From: Verrucomicrobiota bacterium
Lineage (GTDB): Bacteria > Verrucomicrobiota > Verrucomicrobiia > Limisphaerales > JADJPG01
Assembly (NCBI GenBank): GCA_016713365.1
Contig: JADJPG010000044.1
Coordinates: 1-57,908 of the forward strand
Direction: 5' to 3'
DNA: 57,908 nt
Part shown: positions 41,341 through 50,090 of the stretch, piece after piece
Layout: each line of letters starts with the position of its first letter
How positions within the stretch are numbered: position 1 is the stretch's first letter
Notes under the pieces: model-generated
What the model saw: the letters and a program-made list of their open reading frames with translations, nothing else
Told to the model about the DNA's origin: nothing
Databases searched by the model: none
Program-made: the position numbers and the translations under genes

Positions 41341-43560
41341 ATGAAAGCAACGAGCAAACCTCAATTCGGGAACATCGGGCGTCTGGCGACGCCGCTGGCC
41401 GTCGTGTTGGGAATGGGTGGAGCCGCCGCCCTGGCGCAGCAGGCAGACGCGCCCAAGCCTGCCGCCGACGAGAAGAAGGAAACGCGCGCCTCGGCGGTTA
41501 CGGAGGAGCCGGGCGAGTTCAACAACTGGATCACGTTCGGCGCGGGGCGGAACTGGGTGGATGGCGACAAGGCCCAATTCCAGTACCGACGCCAGCAGCC
41601 GGTGAATCCGTTTGGTGGCATCGAGGATTTCCATCTCGAACGCGCGCTCGGCAAGCAGGGCTTGTTTACGATCGATGGTCGCGGGATTTTCGATAACAAC
41701 GATTATCTCGTGAAGCTCGGGGTCAGTCATCCGGACAAGGGTTTTGTTCGCGTGGGCTATCGCGAGTTTCGGAGCTGGTCGGATTGGAGCGGCGGCTATT
41801 CACGCGGGTCGAACGCCTGGGTGACGTTGAACAACGAGGAGATGCACGTCGATCGCGGCGAGGCTTGGGCTGAGCTCGGGCTCACGCTTCCGAACCTGCC
41901 GGTGTTCACCCTGAAGTATTCCTACGAGTTCCGCGACGGCAAGAAGGACTCCACCGTCTGGGGCGACTACAACATCCGGTATCCGCTGGCGGGCGCCTCG
42001 ATCTTGCGCGGCATCGCGCCAAGCTTCTGGGACATCGATGAGCGTCGTCACATTGTTCAGGGCGCCGTCAAGCACACGATGGGCAAGACGGATGTCGGCG
42101 TCGGCTTGCGGTATGAAGTTTCGGACAATGACAACTCGCGGAACATGCACCGTCGTGCGGGTGAACTGCCGCCGGTTTACGCCGCTCCCGGCGCCGATCG
42201 TTACCTGACCCAGAAGGAAGGTGTGCGCACGGATCTGTTGAGCGCGCGCGCTTCGCAGGAGACCCGCTTCACGGACAACCTGTGGTTCACCTCCGGTTAC
42301 TCCTTCACCACCCTGGACACGGACATCTCGGGTAGCCGCATCTACGGCCCGAACTACGATCCGATTTACGATCCTACGTTCTCGCGGCGTCAGGCGCGTG
42401 ACGAAGGATTCCTCGATCTGGAAGGCGGCTCCCGCATCAACCAGCACGTGGCCAACCTGAACTTGATGTACAATCCGAAGGAATATCTCGCGATCATTCC
42501 GTCGGTGCGCATCGAGGAACAAAGCCAGACCGGTGTGACGGACTTCACCGAAACGACTGTCGGCACGGGCGTGGGGTTGCCGACAGTGACCGATGACATC
42601 GTGAACACCAAGAAGCGGGAGTTCATCGATCTCTCCGAGGGGTTGGAGGTGCGCTACACGGGCCTCAAGAAATGGTCTCTTTACGCCCGCGGGGAATGGC
42701 TGCAAGGACAGGGCGACTTGCGCGAACGCGAGCGGGAAGCGCCGTCGGGTCCGGTGGATCTCCTCCGCGAATCCGACGTGGAACGTTTCCACCAGAAGTA
42801 TGTGCTCGGCGCGAACTGGTATCCACACCGGAAGGTCAATCTCGCCGGCCAGTATTACTACAAGATCCGCCAGAACGACTACGATCACGACGTCGACACC
42901 ACGGTCTTCGCGCCGCCGGCGACGAATGACTTTTATCCGGCCTTCATCAAGCAACAGGACTTCGACACGCACGACGTGAATTTCCGCGTGACCTGGCGGG
43001 CGTTGAACTCGGTGACGCTGGTCAGCCGTTACGATTACCAGATCTCGACCATCGAAACGCAGGGCGATACCGACATCGCCGGCACCAGTCTGGACAAAAT
43101 TCAAAGCGCGGAGATGGTCAGCCACATCCTCAGTCAGAGCGTGAGCTGGACGCCGCTGGCGCGGCTGTTTCTGCAGGGGAATGTCACCTACGTCTGGGAC
43201 GTCACGGACACGCCGGCGAATCTGGCGAGCGGCACCGCGCGCGGCGTGGTGCAGACGATGCGCAACGATTACTGGAACGCCAGCGGTCTCGTGGGCTTCG
43301 TGGTGAACGAGGCGACGGACCTGCAAACGCAGTATTCCTACTACCGCGCGGATAATTACGTGGACAACTCGGCGCTCAGCCAGCCCTTCGGCGCGGGCGC
43401 GGAGGAACACGCCATCACCGCCACGCTGATTCATCGCTTCAGCAAGAGCATCCTCGGCAAACTGACTTACGGCTACTTCTGCAACAACGACCAGACCTAC
43501 GGCGGGCACAACGAGTACGACGCCCACATGGTCTACTCGTCGCTGCAATATCGGTTCTGA
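41341..43560 (+). CDS. Outer-membrane beta-barrel porin (MtrB/PioB-like)
   Basis: 739 residues starting MKATSKPQFGN. Signal peptide to ALAQQ, then a long barrel of alternating strands (TFGAGRNWVDGDKAQFQYRR, FTLKYSYEFRDGKKDSTVW, GVGLRYEVSDN, WSLYARGEWLQGQGD) with the C-terminal Phe of outer-membrane barrels (LQYRF). The N-terminal strand pattern and HVDRGEAWAELGLTLPNLP resemble MtrB/PioB porins, which sheath a multihaem cytochrome. No CXXCH motif. Between the MtrA-like gene and the small cytochrome gene, as in porin-cytochrome conduits. Confidence 0.82.
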   Translation: MKATSKPQFGNIGRLATPLAVVLGMGGAAALAQQADAPKPAADEKKETRASAVTEEPGEFNNWITFGAGRNWVDGDKAQFQYRRQQPVNPFGGIEDFHLERALGKQGLFTIDGRGIFDNNDYLVKLGVSHPDKGFVRVGYREFRSWSDWSGGYSRGSNAWVTLNNEEMHVDRGEAWAELGLTLPNLPVFTLKYSYEFRDGKKDSTVWGDYNIRYPLAGASILRGIAPSFWDIDERRHIVQGAVKHTMGKTDVGVGLRYEVSDNDNSRNMHRRAGELPPVYAAPGADRYLTQKEGVRTDLLSARASQETRFTDNLWFTSGYSFTTLDTDISGSRIYGPNYDPIYDPTFSRRQARDEGFLDLEGGSRINQHVANLNLMYNPKEYLAIIPSVRIEEQSQTGVTDFTETTVGTGVGLPTVTDDIVNTKKREFIDLSEGLEVRYTGLKKWSLYARGEWLQGQGDLREREREAPSGPVDLLRESDVERFHQKYVLGANWYPHRKVNLAGQYYYKIRQNDYDHDVDTTVFAPPATNDFYPAFIKQQDFDTHDVNFRVTWRALNSVTLVSRYDYQISTIETQGDTDIAGTSLDKIQSAEMVSHILSQSVSWTPLARLFLQGNVTYVWDVTDTPANLASGTARGVVQTMRNDYWNASGLVGFVVNEATDLQTQYSYYRADNYVDNSALSQPFGAGAEEHAITATLIHRFSKSILGKLTYGYFCNNDQTYGGHNEYDAHMVYSSLQYRF

Positions 43561-43596
43561 ACTGACACTGAATCACAACGTTGAACTGACTCGCTT

Positions 43597-43932
43597 ATGA
43601 AACTCAAAACGATCATCGCCACCATTGGACTTCTCGTCGCCTTCTCGGCCGGCAGCGCCTTCGCCGCGGAAGCGACTGCGCTCTACGAGAAGCACTGCAT
43701 GAAATGCCACGGCAAGGACGGAAAGGGCGCCACGAAGATGGGTCGTCAATCCGGCGCAAAGGATTACACCGACCCGAAGGTGCAGGCCGAACTTAAGGAC
43801 GAGGAAGCCATCAAGGCCATCCGCGGCGGGCTGAAGGAAAACGGCAAGGAAAAGATGAAGCCCTACGGTGGTGAACTGAGTGACGAGGAAATCCGCTCGC
43901 TGGTGGCCTACATGCGCGCTTTCAAGAAATAG
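43597..43932 (+). CDS. Small soluble periplasmic cytochrome c (class I)
   Basis: 111 residues. Signal peptide (to AFAAE), haem motif CMKCHGKDGKG, and a later Met-bearing segment (EKMKPYGGELSDEEIRSLV) that supplies the distal ligand, ending VAYMRAFKK. The c5/c6-like form suits a mobile electron shuttle. It lies 36 bp after the porin and 3 bp before the membrane heptahaem gene, so it probably moves electrons between that protein and the MtrA-like lipoprotein. Confidence 0.92.
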   Translation: MKLKTIIATIGLLVAFSAGSAFAAEATALYEKHCMKCHGKDGKGATKMGRQSGAKDYTDPKVQAELKDEEAIKAIRGGLKENGKEKMKPYGGELSDEEIRSLVAYMRAFKK

Positions 43933-43935
43933 TTC

Positions 43936-45414
43936 ATGAACCCGACGGATGGAAACGGCCGCCCGCGCTTTTACCGTAACTGGATTTCGCTGGCAGGATC
44001 GATCCTTGCAGCAGCAAGCGTCTTCGCCTTTTTGCTGCTGTTTGCGATCGATCTCTTCGCCCACCACGGCAATCCGTACATGGGCATCCTGGCGTACGTC
44101 GTTGCGCCGGCGTTTCTGTTCCTCGGGCTCTTCCTGATCTTCGGCGGTCTGTGGCTCCAGCGGCGGCACGCGCTCAAGGCCGGTCCAGGCGCGGTCAGCC
44201 CGTTGGTGATCAATCTCTCCAGCGTTCGCGACCGCAAGACCCTCACCGTCTTTGTCGCGTGCGGCCTCGTATTCCTCCTCCTGACGGCGATTGGCAGCAA
44301 CCGCACCTATCACTACACGGAGTCAGTCCAGTTCTGCGGTCAGGCGTGCCACGAGCCGATGAAGCCGGAGTTCGTCACCTACCAGCATTCGCCCCACGCG
44401 CGGGTGGAATGCACCGCTTGTCACGTGGGCGAAGGCGCGGAATGGTACATCAAATCGAAGATCAACGGCGTGCATCAGCTCATCGGCGTGATGACGGGTG
44501 AATACGATCGCCCAATCAAAACGCCGCTGAAGAATCTCCGTCTGGCGCAGGATACCTGTGAGCAGTGTCACTGGCCGCAGAAGTACGTGGGCAATCTTGA
44601 TCGCACTTACACCCACTTCCTCGCGGACGAAACCAACACGCCGTTCACGGTGCGGCTGTCGCTGAAGGTCGGCGGCGGCGATCCCACGCACGGTCCGGTC
44701 GGCGGCATTCACTGGCACATGAACCTGGCGAACAAGGTTGAGTACATTGCCACCGACGAGAAGCGTCAGCAGATTCCGTGGGTGCGCCTGACGGATTCGA
44801 AAGGCGTGGTCACGGAGTTTCGCACTGAGGAATTCAAAGACGACCCTTCTAAGCACAGCATCCGCACCGCGGACTGCATGGATTGCCACAACCGGCCCGC
44901 GCATCATTTCCGCACGCCGAACGACGCGGTCGATCTCGCGATGGCCAGCGGACGTGTTGATCCAACGCTGCCGTGGGTGAAGTCGAATCTCGTCGCGCTG
45001 CTCGTTGACACCAACTACACCACCGAAGATCAGGCTCTATCCAAGATCAGCACCACCTTGCGCGAGAAGTATGCCGGCAAGCCGCAGCTGGATTCGCTGG
45101 TCACCGCCGCCCACAATATTTTCAAGACGACGATCTTCCCGGAGATGAAGGCCGACTGGCGCGCCTACCCGAATAATATCAGTCACAAGGACTGGGCCGG
45201 CTGCTTCCGCTGTCATGACGGCAAGCACAAGACCGCGGACGGCAAACGCACGCTCAAGGCGAGCGATTGCAACTCCTGTCACACCATCCTGGCGCAGGGA
45301 GCCGGCGAGGAATTGGAGAAGCTGAACCCCAAGGGCCACACCTTCTTCCACATCGACGCGCCGAACGAGGACTTCGACTGCCATAGCTGCCACACCGGCG
45401 CCTTCCCGAAATAG
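43936..45414 (+). CDS. Membrane heptahaem cytochrome, NapC/NirT family (ImcH-like)
   Basis: 492 residues. Three hydrophobic helices at about 17-40, 50-74 and 103-120 anchor it to the inner membrane. The periplasmic part starts with a NapC/NrfH-like block (CGQACHEPM at 134, CTACH at 159) and continues with CEQCH at 208, then CMDCH, CFRCH, CNSCH and CHSCH. The first site is CX3CH. This plan, three helices and seven haems in about 500 residues, resembles Geobacter ImcH, a menaquinol-oxidising entry point to extracellular electron transfer. The quinol role is inferred from family. Confidence 0.88.
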   Translation: MNPTDGNGRPRFYRNWISLAGSILAAASVFAFLLLFAIDLFAHHGNPYMGILAYVVAPAFLFLGLFLIFGGLWLQRRHALKAGPGAVSPLVINLSSVRDRKTLTVFVACGLVFLLLTAIGSNRTYHYTESVQFCGQACHEPMKPEFVTYQHSPHARVECTACHVGEGAEWYIKSKINGVHQLIGVMTGEYDRPIKTPLKNLRLAQDTCEQCHWPQKYVGNLDRTYTHFLADETNTPFTVRLSLKVGGGDPTHGPVGGIHWHMNLANKVEYIATDEKRQQIPWVRLTDSKGVVTEFRTEEFKDDPSKHSIRTADCMDCHNRPAHHFRTPNDAVDLAMASGRVDPTLPWVKSNLVALLVDTNYTTEDQALSKISTTLREKYAGKPQLDSLVTAAHNIFKTTIFPEMKADWRAYPNNISHKDWAGCFRCHDGKHKTADGKRTLKASDCNSCHTILAQGAGEELEKLNPKGHTFFHIDAPNEDFDCHSCHTGAFPK

Positions 45415-45538
45415 CGGCCGCACCAGAGCCGCCCTTCGTCACCCGCCTCCCCACGGCAGGTGCCATCGTTTCGCTGTTTCTTGAACAGAGATTCCTTCCT
45501 TTCCGTCCTCTCTAGGCTATTAATCTGTTCCAAGACTC

Positions 45539-48500
45539 ATGAAACGTTTTGCCCTCCTTTCCTTCGCGGCGGCGCTGGCTGCCGGAACCGCCTCGGCGCA
45601 GCTGACGCCGGAGCCACAACAACCCATCGTCGGCGGCCGCATGCCGGCGCTGAGCCCGGACGGAAAGCAGCTCGCGTTCGTCTATCGCGGGGACATCTGG
45701 ATTGCGCCGACCAGTGGGGGGCGCGCCACGCCGTTGACCCAGCATGTCGATACCGACGCGTATCCGATCTTTTCGCCGGACGGCAAATGGGTTGCCTTCT
45801 CCAGCCGCCGCAGCGGGAATTGGGACATTTTCGCCGTTCCGGTGGAAGGCGGTTCCGCCCGGCAGTTGACGTGGCATTCCGGCAGCGACATACCCCACGG
45901 TTGGAGTCCGGACGGGAAATCCATCCTCTTCGCCGGCAAACGTGACACGCCGAACTTCACCATCTATTCGCTCGATGTGGCGACGCTCCGGGCGACGGTG
46001 ATGTGTGAGGATTACGCCCAGCTGAACTCGCCGAGTTATTCGCCCGACGGCAAGCGTGTCGTCTACGGGCGGTACGGTTTTCACTGGACCCGTCCGCGTT
46101 ATCAGGGCTCGGCGGCGCAGCAGATTTGGTTGATGGATGTGGCCAGCAAATCGCGCAAGGCGTTGACCGCTGACCAATCGCAGCATCTCTGGTCGCGCTT
46201 TCTGCCGGACGGCAAAAACATTCTGACCGTCACAGTCGGCGAGGCGACGCCGTCCTCAAGCCCGATGAACGAGGATATTCCGCCGATCATCGACAGCCCG
46301 GAACGCACGCCGAACTTGTGGAAGTTTGATCTCGATGGAAAAGGCAAACCCCTGACCACGTTCATCGGCGGATCGGTCCGTTGCCCCACGGTGTCAGCCA
46401 AATCCGGCGACATCGCCTTCGAATACGAGGCCGACTTGTGGCTGCTCAAGGGCGGCAAGGGCGAGCCGGAGCGCATTGAGCTTTTCGTCTCGGCGGATGA
46501 GAAACAAACCACGCGTCGTCGTGAAAAGCTGGCCTCCGGGGTGAGCGAGCTGGAGCCTTCGCCGGATGCGAAGACGCTGGCGTTCGGGCTGCGCGGCGAC
46601 ATTTGGACGATCTCCGTGGACAAGCCCAAGGGTGTCGCCGGCCGCAACGCGGATCTGGCGAAACGCTTGACGGACTGGGTGGGTGACGATTCCGACTTCG
46701 TCTGGTCGCCCGATGGAAAGAAGGTTTATTTCACCTCGGACCGCGAGTTCACGACGCGCTTGTATGAACTCGACCTGGCGACGCTGAAGGAGCGTGCGCT
46801 TTGGAATCGCGACGAGAACATCACCCGGATTCACCCTTCAGCGGATGGCAAACGGCTCGCGTTCTGGGTGTCCGGAACCGAAGGCGGACTTTACGTGTTC
46901 ACCATCGAAAGCGGTGAAGCGCGCCGGATCGTGAAGATCCCCGGGCCGCAGTGGCGGGGCATGGGAGGCGGCGATTTCGCGTGGTCACCGGATCAAAAGT
47001 GGATCGCCTACAGCGCGCGCAGCGAAAGCCGGGCGTGGAACATCTTCGTGATTCCGTCGGAGGGCGGCACGCCGGTAAACGTGACGCAGCTCTACGCCGA
47101 GCACAGCGAGCCCGCGTGGTCGCCGGACGGCAAGTATCTGTTCTTCCAAAGCACCCGCGAAGGCAGCGGCCTATACGTGCTGCCACTCAAGCCGGAGCCG
47201 GTGCGCAGCTCGGACACGGACATCAAATACGAGAAGCCCGGCACGAACGTGACGGTGGAGATCGATTTCACGGACATCTCCCGCCGCATCCGTCGGTTCT
47301 CCTCGCAATCACCACAATCCGATCTTCAAGTCGCACCCGATGGCACGGTCATGTTCCTTTCCGAAGGTGACATCTGGTCGGTGTCGTACGACGGAAAGGA
47401 AACCAAGCGCCTCACCACCGGCGGCGGCAAAACGGCGCTGCGCCTGGCGCGCGACGCGAAGAAGCTCACCTACATGCAGGGTGGCGAGATGTATGTCTCC
47501 GGCCTCGACGGCAAGAGCGGCGAGAAAGTCACCTTCACCGCGGAGTGGGAGCGTGATGTGCGCGCGGAACGCCGTGCGTCCTTCACCCAGTTTTGGAACA
47601 GCTACCAGCGTGGCTTCTACGATCCGAATTTCCACGGGCGCGACTGGGCGGCGATCCGCAGCCGCTACGAGAAGTTGCTCGACGCCGTGGAAACGAACGA
47701 TGAGTTCGCCACCTTGCTCCACATGATGATTGGCGAGCTCGAAACTTCTCACGCGGAAGTGTCACCGGCAACCGGTGGTCCTGGCAATGGTTCCGGTCCG
47801 ACTCCGCAGCTGGGGTTGATGTTCGACTATGACTACGAAGGGCCGGGCATCAAAGTGAAGGGTGTGCCCACGGGCGCGCCCGGTTCCTATCCGAAGACCC
47901 AGCTGCGGGCTGGGGATTTGATTCTCGCGATCAACGGCCGGGAGGTCAGCCTGGACGAGAAGTTGTATGAGTTCATCGGCGACAAGCAGGGCCGTGAGTT
48001 TGAGTTTCTCGTGAACACCAACACCGACACCGCCAGCGCGCGCAAGGTGAAGTATCGCGTGCTGTCCGATGGCGAGTGGAACGACATCAACTACCGCAAC
48101 CGCATCGAACGCCTGCGCAAATACGTCGAGGAAAAGAGCGGCGGCAAGGTCGGCTACCTGCACCTCGCGGCGATGAGCATGAGCAACCAGATCAAGTTCG
48201 AGCGTGAAGCCTACGAATACATGGCCGGCAAGGAGGGCATGATTATTGACGTGCGATTCAACGCCGGCGGCAACATCTCGGACACGCTCATCGACTGGCT
48301 GGAGCGCAAAGCTCACGGCTACTTCCGTCCGCGCGATGCGAGGCCGGAGAAGGCGCCGTACAACGCGTGGGAAAAGCGCTGCATGGTGTTGTTGAACGAG
48401 CACAGCTATTCGAACGGCGAGATGTTCCCCGCCGCCATGCGAACGCGCGGTCTGGCAACACTCATCGGCATGCCGACGCCGGGCTACGTGATTTGGACCA

Positions 48501-48748
48501 GTGAGCTGCGTCTCGTGGATGGCACGGGCGCACGCATGCCGGGCAGCGGCGTCTTCCGCCTGGATGGCACGAACATGGAGAACAACGGCGAGAAGCCGGA
48601 CATTCGCATTCCGATGTCGCCCGAGGACTGGCTGGCCAACCGCGATCCGCAACTCGACAAGGCGATCGAGCTGCTGGGCGGTAAATCGGAGACCGCCGAG
48701 CGAGAGAAGACTCCGGGTGGCGGCAAGCCCGAGGCGACTTCGCGATAG
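45539..48748 (+). CDS. Secreted tricorn-like protease (S41 family)
   Basis: 1069 residues. Signal peptide (to ASAQ), then two WD40/TolB-like propellers (many blades of the form LSPDGKQLAF, FSPDGKWVAFSS, WSPDGKSILFAG) to about residue 660. A helical C1 domain, a PDZ-like domain (TQLRAGDLILAINGREVSLD) and the C-terminal S41 fold with HSYSNGEMFP (putative nucleophile Ser958) and FNAGGNIS follow. Tricorn enzymes trim peptides released by larger proteases. The signal peptide places it in the periplasm or outside. Full length; no obvious defect. It begins 124 bp after the porin-cytochrome locus. Confidence 0.92.
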   Translation: MKRFALLSFAAALAAGTASAQLTPEPQQPIVGGRMPALSPDGKQLAFVYRGDIWIAPTSGGRATPLTQHVDTDAYPIFSPDGKWVAFSSRRSGNWDIFAVPVEGGSARQLTWHSGSDIPHGWSPDGKSILFAGKRDTPNFTIYSLDVATLRATVMCEDYAQLNSPSYSPDGKRVVYGRYGFHWTRPRYQGSAAQQIWLMDVASKSRKALTADQSQHLWSRFLPDGKNILTVTVGEATPSSSPMNEDIPPIIDSPERTPNLWKFDLDGKGKPLTTFIGGSVRCPTVSAKSGDIAFEYEADLWLLKGGKGEPERIELFVSADEKQTTRRREKLASGVSELEPSPDAKTLAFGLRGDIWTISVDKPKGVAGRNADLAKRLTDWVGDDSDFVWSPDGKKVYFTSDREFTTRLYELDLATLKERALWNRDENITRIHPSADGKRLAFWVSGTEGGLYVFTIESGEARRIVKIPGPQWRGMGGGDFAWSPDQKWIAYSARSESRAWNIFVIPSEGGTPVNVTQLYAEHSEPAWSPDGKYLFFQSTREGSGLYVLPLKPEPVRSSDTDIKYEKPGTNVTVEIDFTDISRRIRRFSSQSPQSDLQVAPDGTVMFLSEGDIWSVSYDGKETKRLTTGGGKTALRLARDAKKLTYMQGGEMYVSGLDGKSGEKVTFTAEWERDVRAERRASFTQFWNSYQRGFYDPNFHGRDWAAIRSRYEKLLDAVETNDEFATLLHMMIGELETSHAEVSPATGGPGNGSGPTPQLGLMFDYDYEGPGIKVKGVPTGAPGSYPKTQLRAGDLILAINGREVSLDEKLYEFIGDKQGREFEFLVNTNTDTASARKVKYRVLSDGEWNDINYRNRIERLRKYVEEKSGGKVGYLHLAAMSMSNQIKFEREAYEYMAGKEGMIIDVRFNAGGNISDTLIDWLERKAHGYFRPRDARPEKAPYNAWEKRCMVLLNEHSYSNGEMFPAAMRTRGLATLIGMPTPGYVIWTSELRLVDGTGARMPGSGVFRLDGTNMENNGEKPDIRIPMSPEDWLANRDPQLDKAIELLGGKSETAEREKTPGGGKPEATSR

Positions 48749-49190
48749 ATCACGCCTTGCCCTCTGTTTGCTGGTGATCGCGGTTTCAATCCTAATTACC
48801 GCGAGTCAGGGACGCATGATTGGATCGCTTCAGTGGGCGAGTGCGCATTCGTTCGAGGCCTGGTACGCGGTTGAGCAATACCTGATCTTACGTAGTGCAA
48901 AGCGAAGTGTCGCGATCCCCAAAAGTTTTTCCCCCTTGCTGGATCGAATCCAGCGCCGCTGAGAGCGAGACGAATTTAGTTTTTAAGATCGAAACGAGTT
49001 CGATTTCGTGACGGTTCGGTTGCCTAGTCTGATTGCCGTCAACGCATTCCGGTCTGTTCGCATTTTGCACGATGGCCCATTCATGCCGTTCATCGTCAGT
49101 TGAGGCACGAGGAGAATTTTCGATGGCAGAGACGCTGCTAAAGGACGAACCGCAGCCAGCAGTAACGGCTGCGACGTACGAAGTGCAGCG
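48749..49190. other. Intergenic region upstream of the repeat protein gene
   Basis: 442 bp. It contains a hairpin TCGCGGT / ACCGCGA (48778-48784 and 48798-48804) without a T-run, and a frame with one hydrophobic segment (CLLVIAVSILITAS) but no good start, which I do not call as a gene. I looked for a c-di-GMP riboswitch, common before such proteins, and did not find its core. Confidence 0.4.
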
Positions 49191-50090
49191 ATGTATCAAA
49201 ATGTTTTTCCCTGCCTGGCGCGCAACGCAGTTGTTGCTGCGGTTATCCTGTTCACACCGCAACTCCTTTCCGCAGCCAGTGCCACTCTGGCCTGGGACCG
49301 CGCAGCTTCGCACACGAATCTTTCTGCGTTCGTGTTGAAGTATGGCGTGTCGAGCGGCAGCTATACCGGAAAGGTCAGCGTGGCGACCAACCTCACCAGC
49401 GCCACGGTGAGTGACCTCGTTTCTGGGGTGAGATATTTCTTCGCCGTCACCGCCAGGAACGTGGCTGGCCTGGAAAGCGATCCTTCCAACGAGATCTCCT
49501 ACACTCCGCCAACCACGGTCCCCAATGTCCTGCCCACACTCAATTCTCTCAACAACCTGACCATCAGCGAGGACGCAGCTCAGCAGTCAGTGCCGCTGAC
49601 CGGCATCACGGCGGGGCTTGGAGATTTACTGCAGGTTCTTGCCGTGACGGCGACATCGAGCAACCCATCGCTGATTCCCACGCCGACGATCAGTTACGCC
49701 AGCCCGAACACGACGGGCACCTTGCGTTTCACGCCGGTGGCGAACGCCACCGGGACGGCGACGATCACCGTCCGGGTTAACGACGGCGGTTTGTTGAACA
49801 ACCTTTTCTCCCGGACGTTCACGGTGACAGTGAACGCGGTGAACGACGTGCCGACGCTCAACGCGTTAAGCAATGTCAGCTTAAACGCGAATGCGGGCCA
49901 GCAAACGGTAGCACTCGGCGGCATCGGCTCGGGCGCGGCCAACGAGAGTCAGGCGCTGAGTGTGACAGCGACAACGAGCAACCCCAGTTTGATCCCGACG
50001 CCGACGTTGACCTACACGACCCCGGAACTGCAGGAACGTTGCGATTCACGCCCGTGGCGAACGCGACAGGCACCGCGACGATCTCTGTGA
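49191..50090 (+). CDS. Secreted FN3/Ig-like repeat protein, 5' part of a frameshifted gene
   Basis: Signal peptide (AVVAAVILFTPQLLSAASA), then a fibronectin type III domain (about residues 35-108: ATLAWDRAASHTN to SNEISYTPP) and the first one and a half of six ~105-residue Ig/cadherin-like repeats. The frame is lost at the C run 50020-50023: with one more C the next residues would read TPGTAGTLRFTPVANATGT, matching the other repeats. As it stands the protein ends in 17 unrelated residues. It is the front of the protein continued at 50039. Confidence 0.8.
   Translation: MYQNVFPCLARNAVVAAVILFTPQLLSAASATLAWDRAASHTNLSAFVLKYGVSSGSYTGKVSVATNLTSATVSDLVSGVRYFFAVTARNVAGLESDPSNEISYTPPTTVPNVLPTLNSLNNLTISEDAAQQSVPLTGITAGLGDLLQVLAVTATSSNPSLIPTPTISYASPNTTGTLRFTPVANATGTATITVRVNDGGLLNNLFSRTFTVTVNAVNDVPTLNALSNVSLNANAGQQTVALGGIGSGAANESQALSVTATTSNPSLIPTPTLTYTTPELQERCDSRPWRTRQAPRRSL

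Noticed and set aside
41800..43548. Long minus-strand ORF (582 codons) opposite the porin
   Set aside because: No signal peptide or domain; opposite a convincing barrel.
48757..48962. Possible small membrane protein with one hydrophobic segment
   Set aside because: No ATG before the hydrophobic segment and no sign of conservation; left as intergenic.
48890..49190. Possible c-di-GMP riboswitch before the repeat protein
   Set aside because: A GCAAAGC-like string is present, but the rest of the conserved core and the tetraloop helix are absent.
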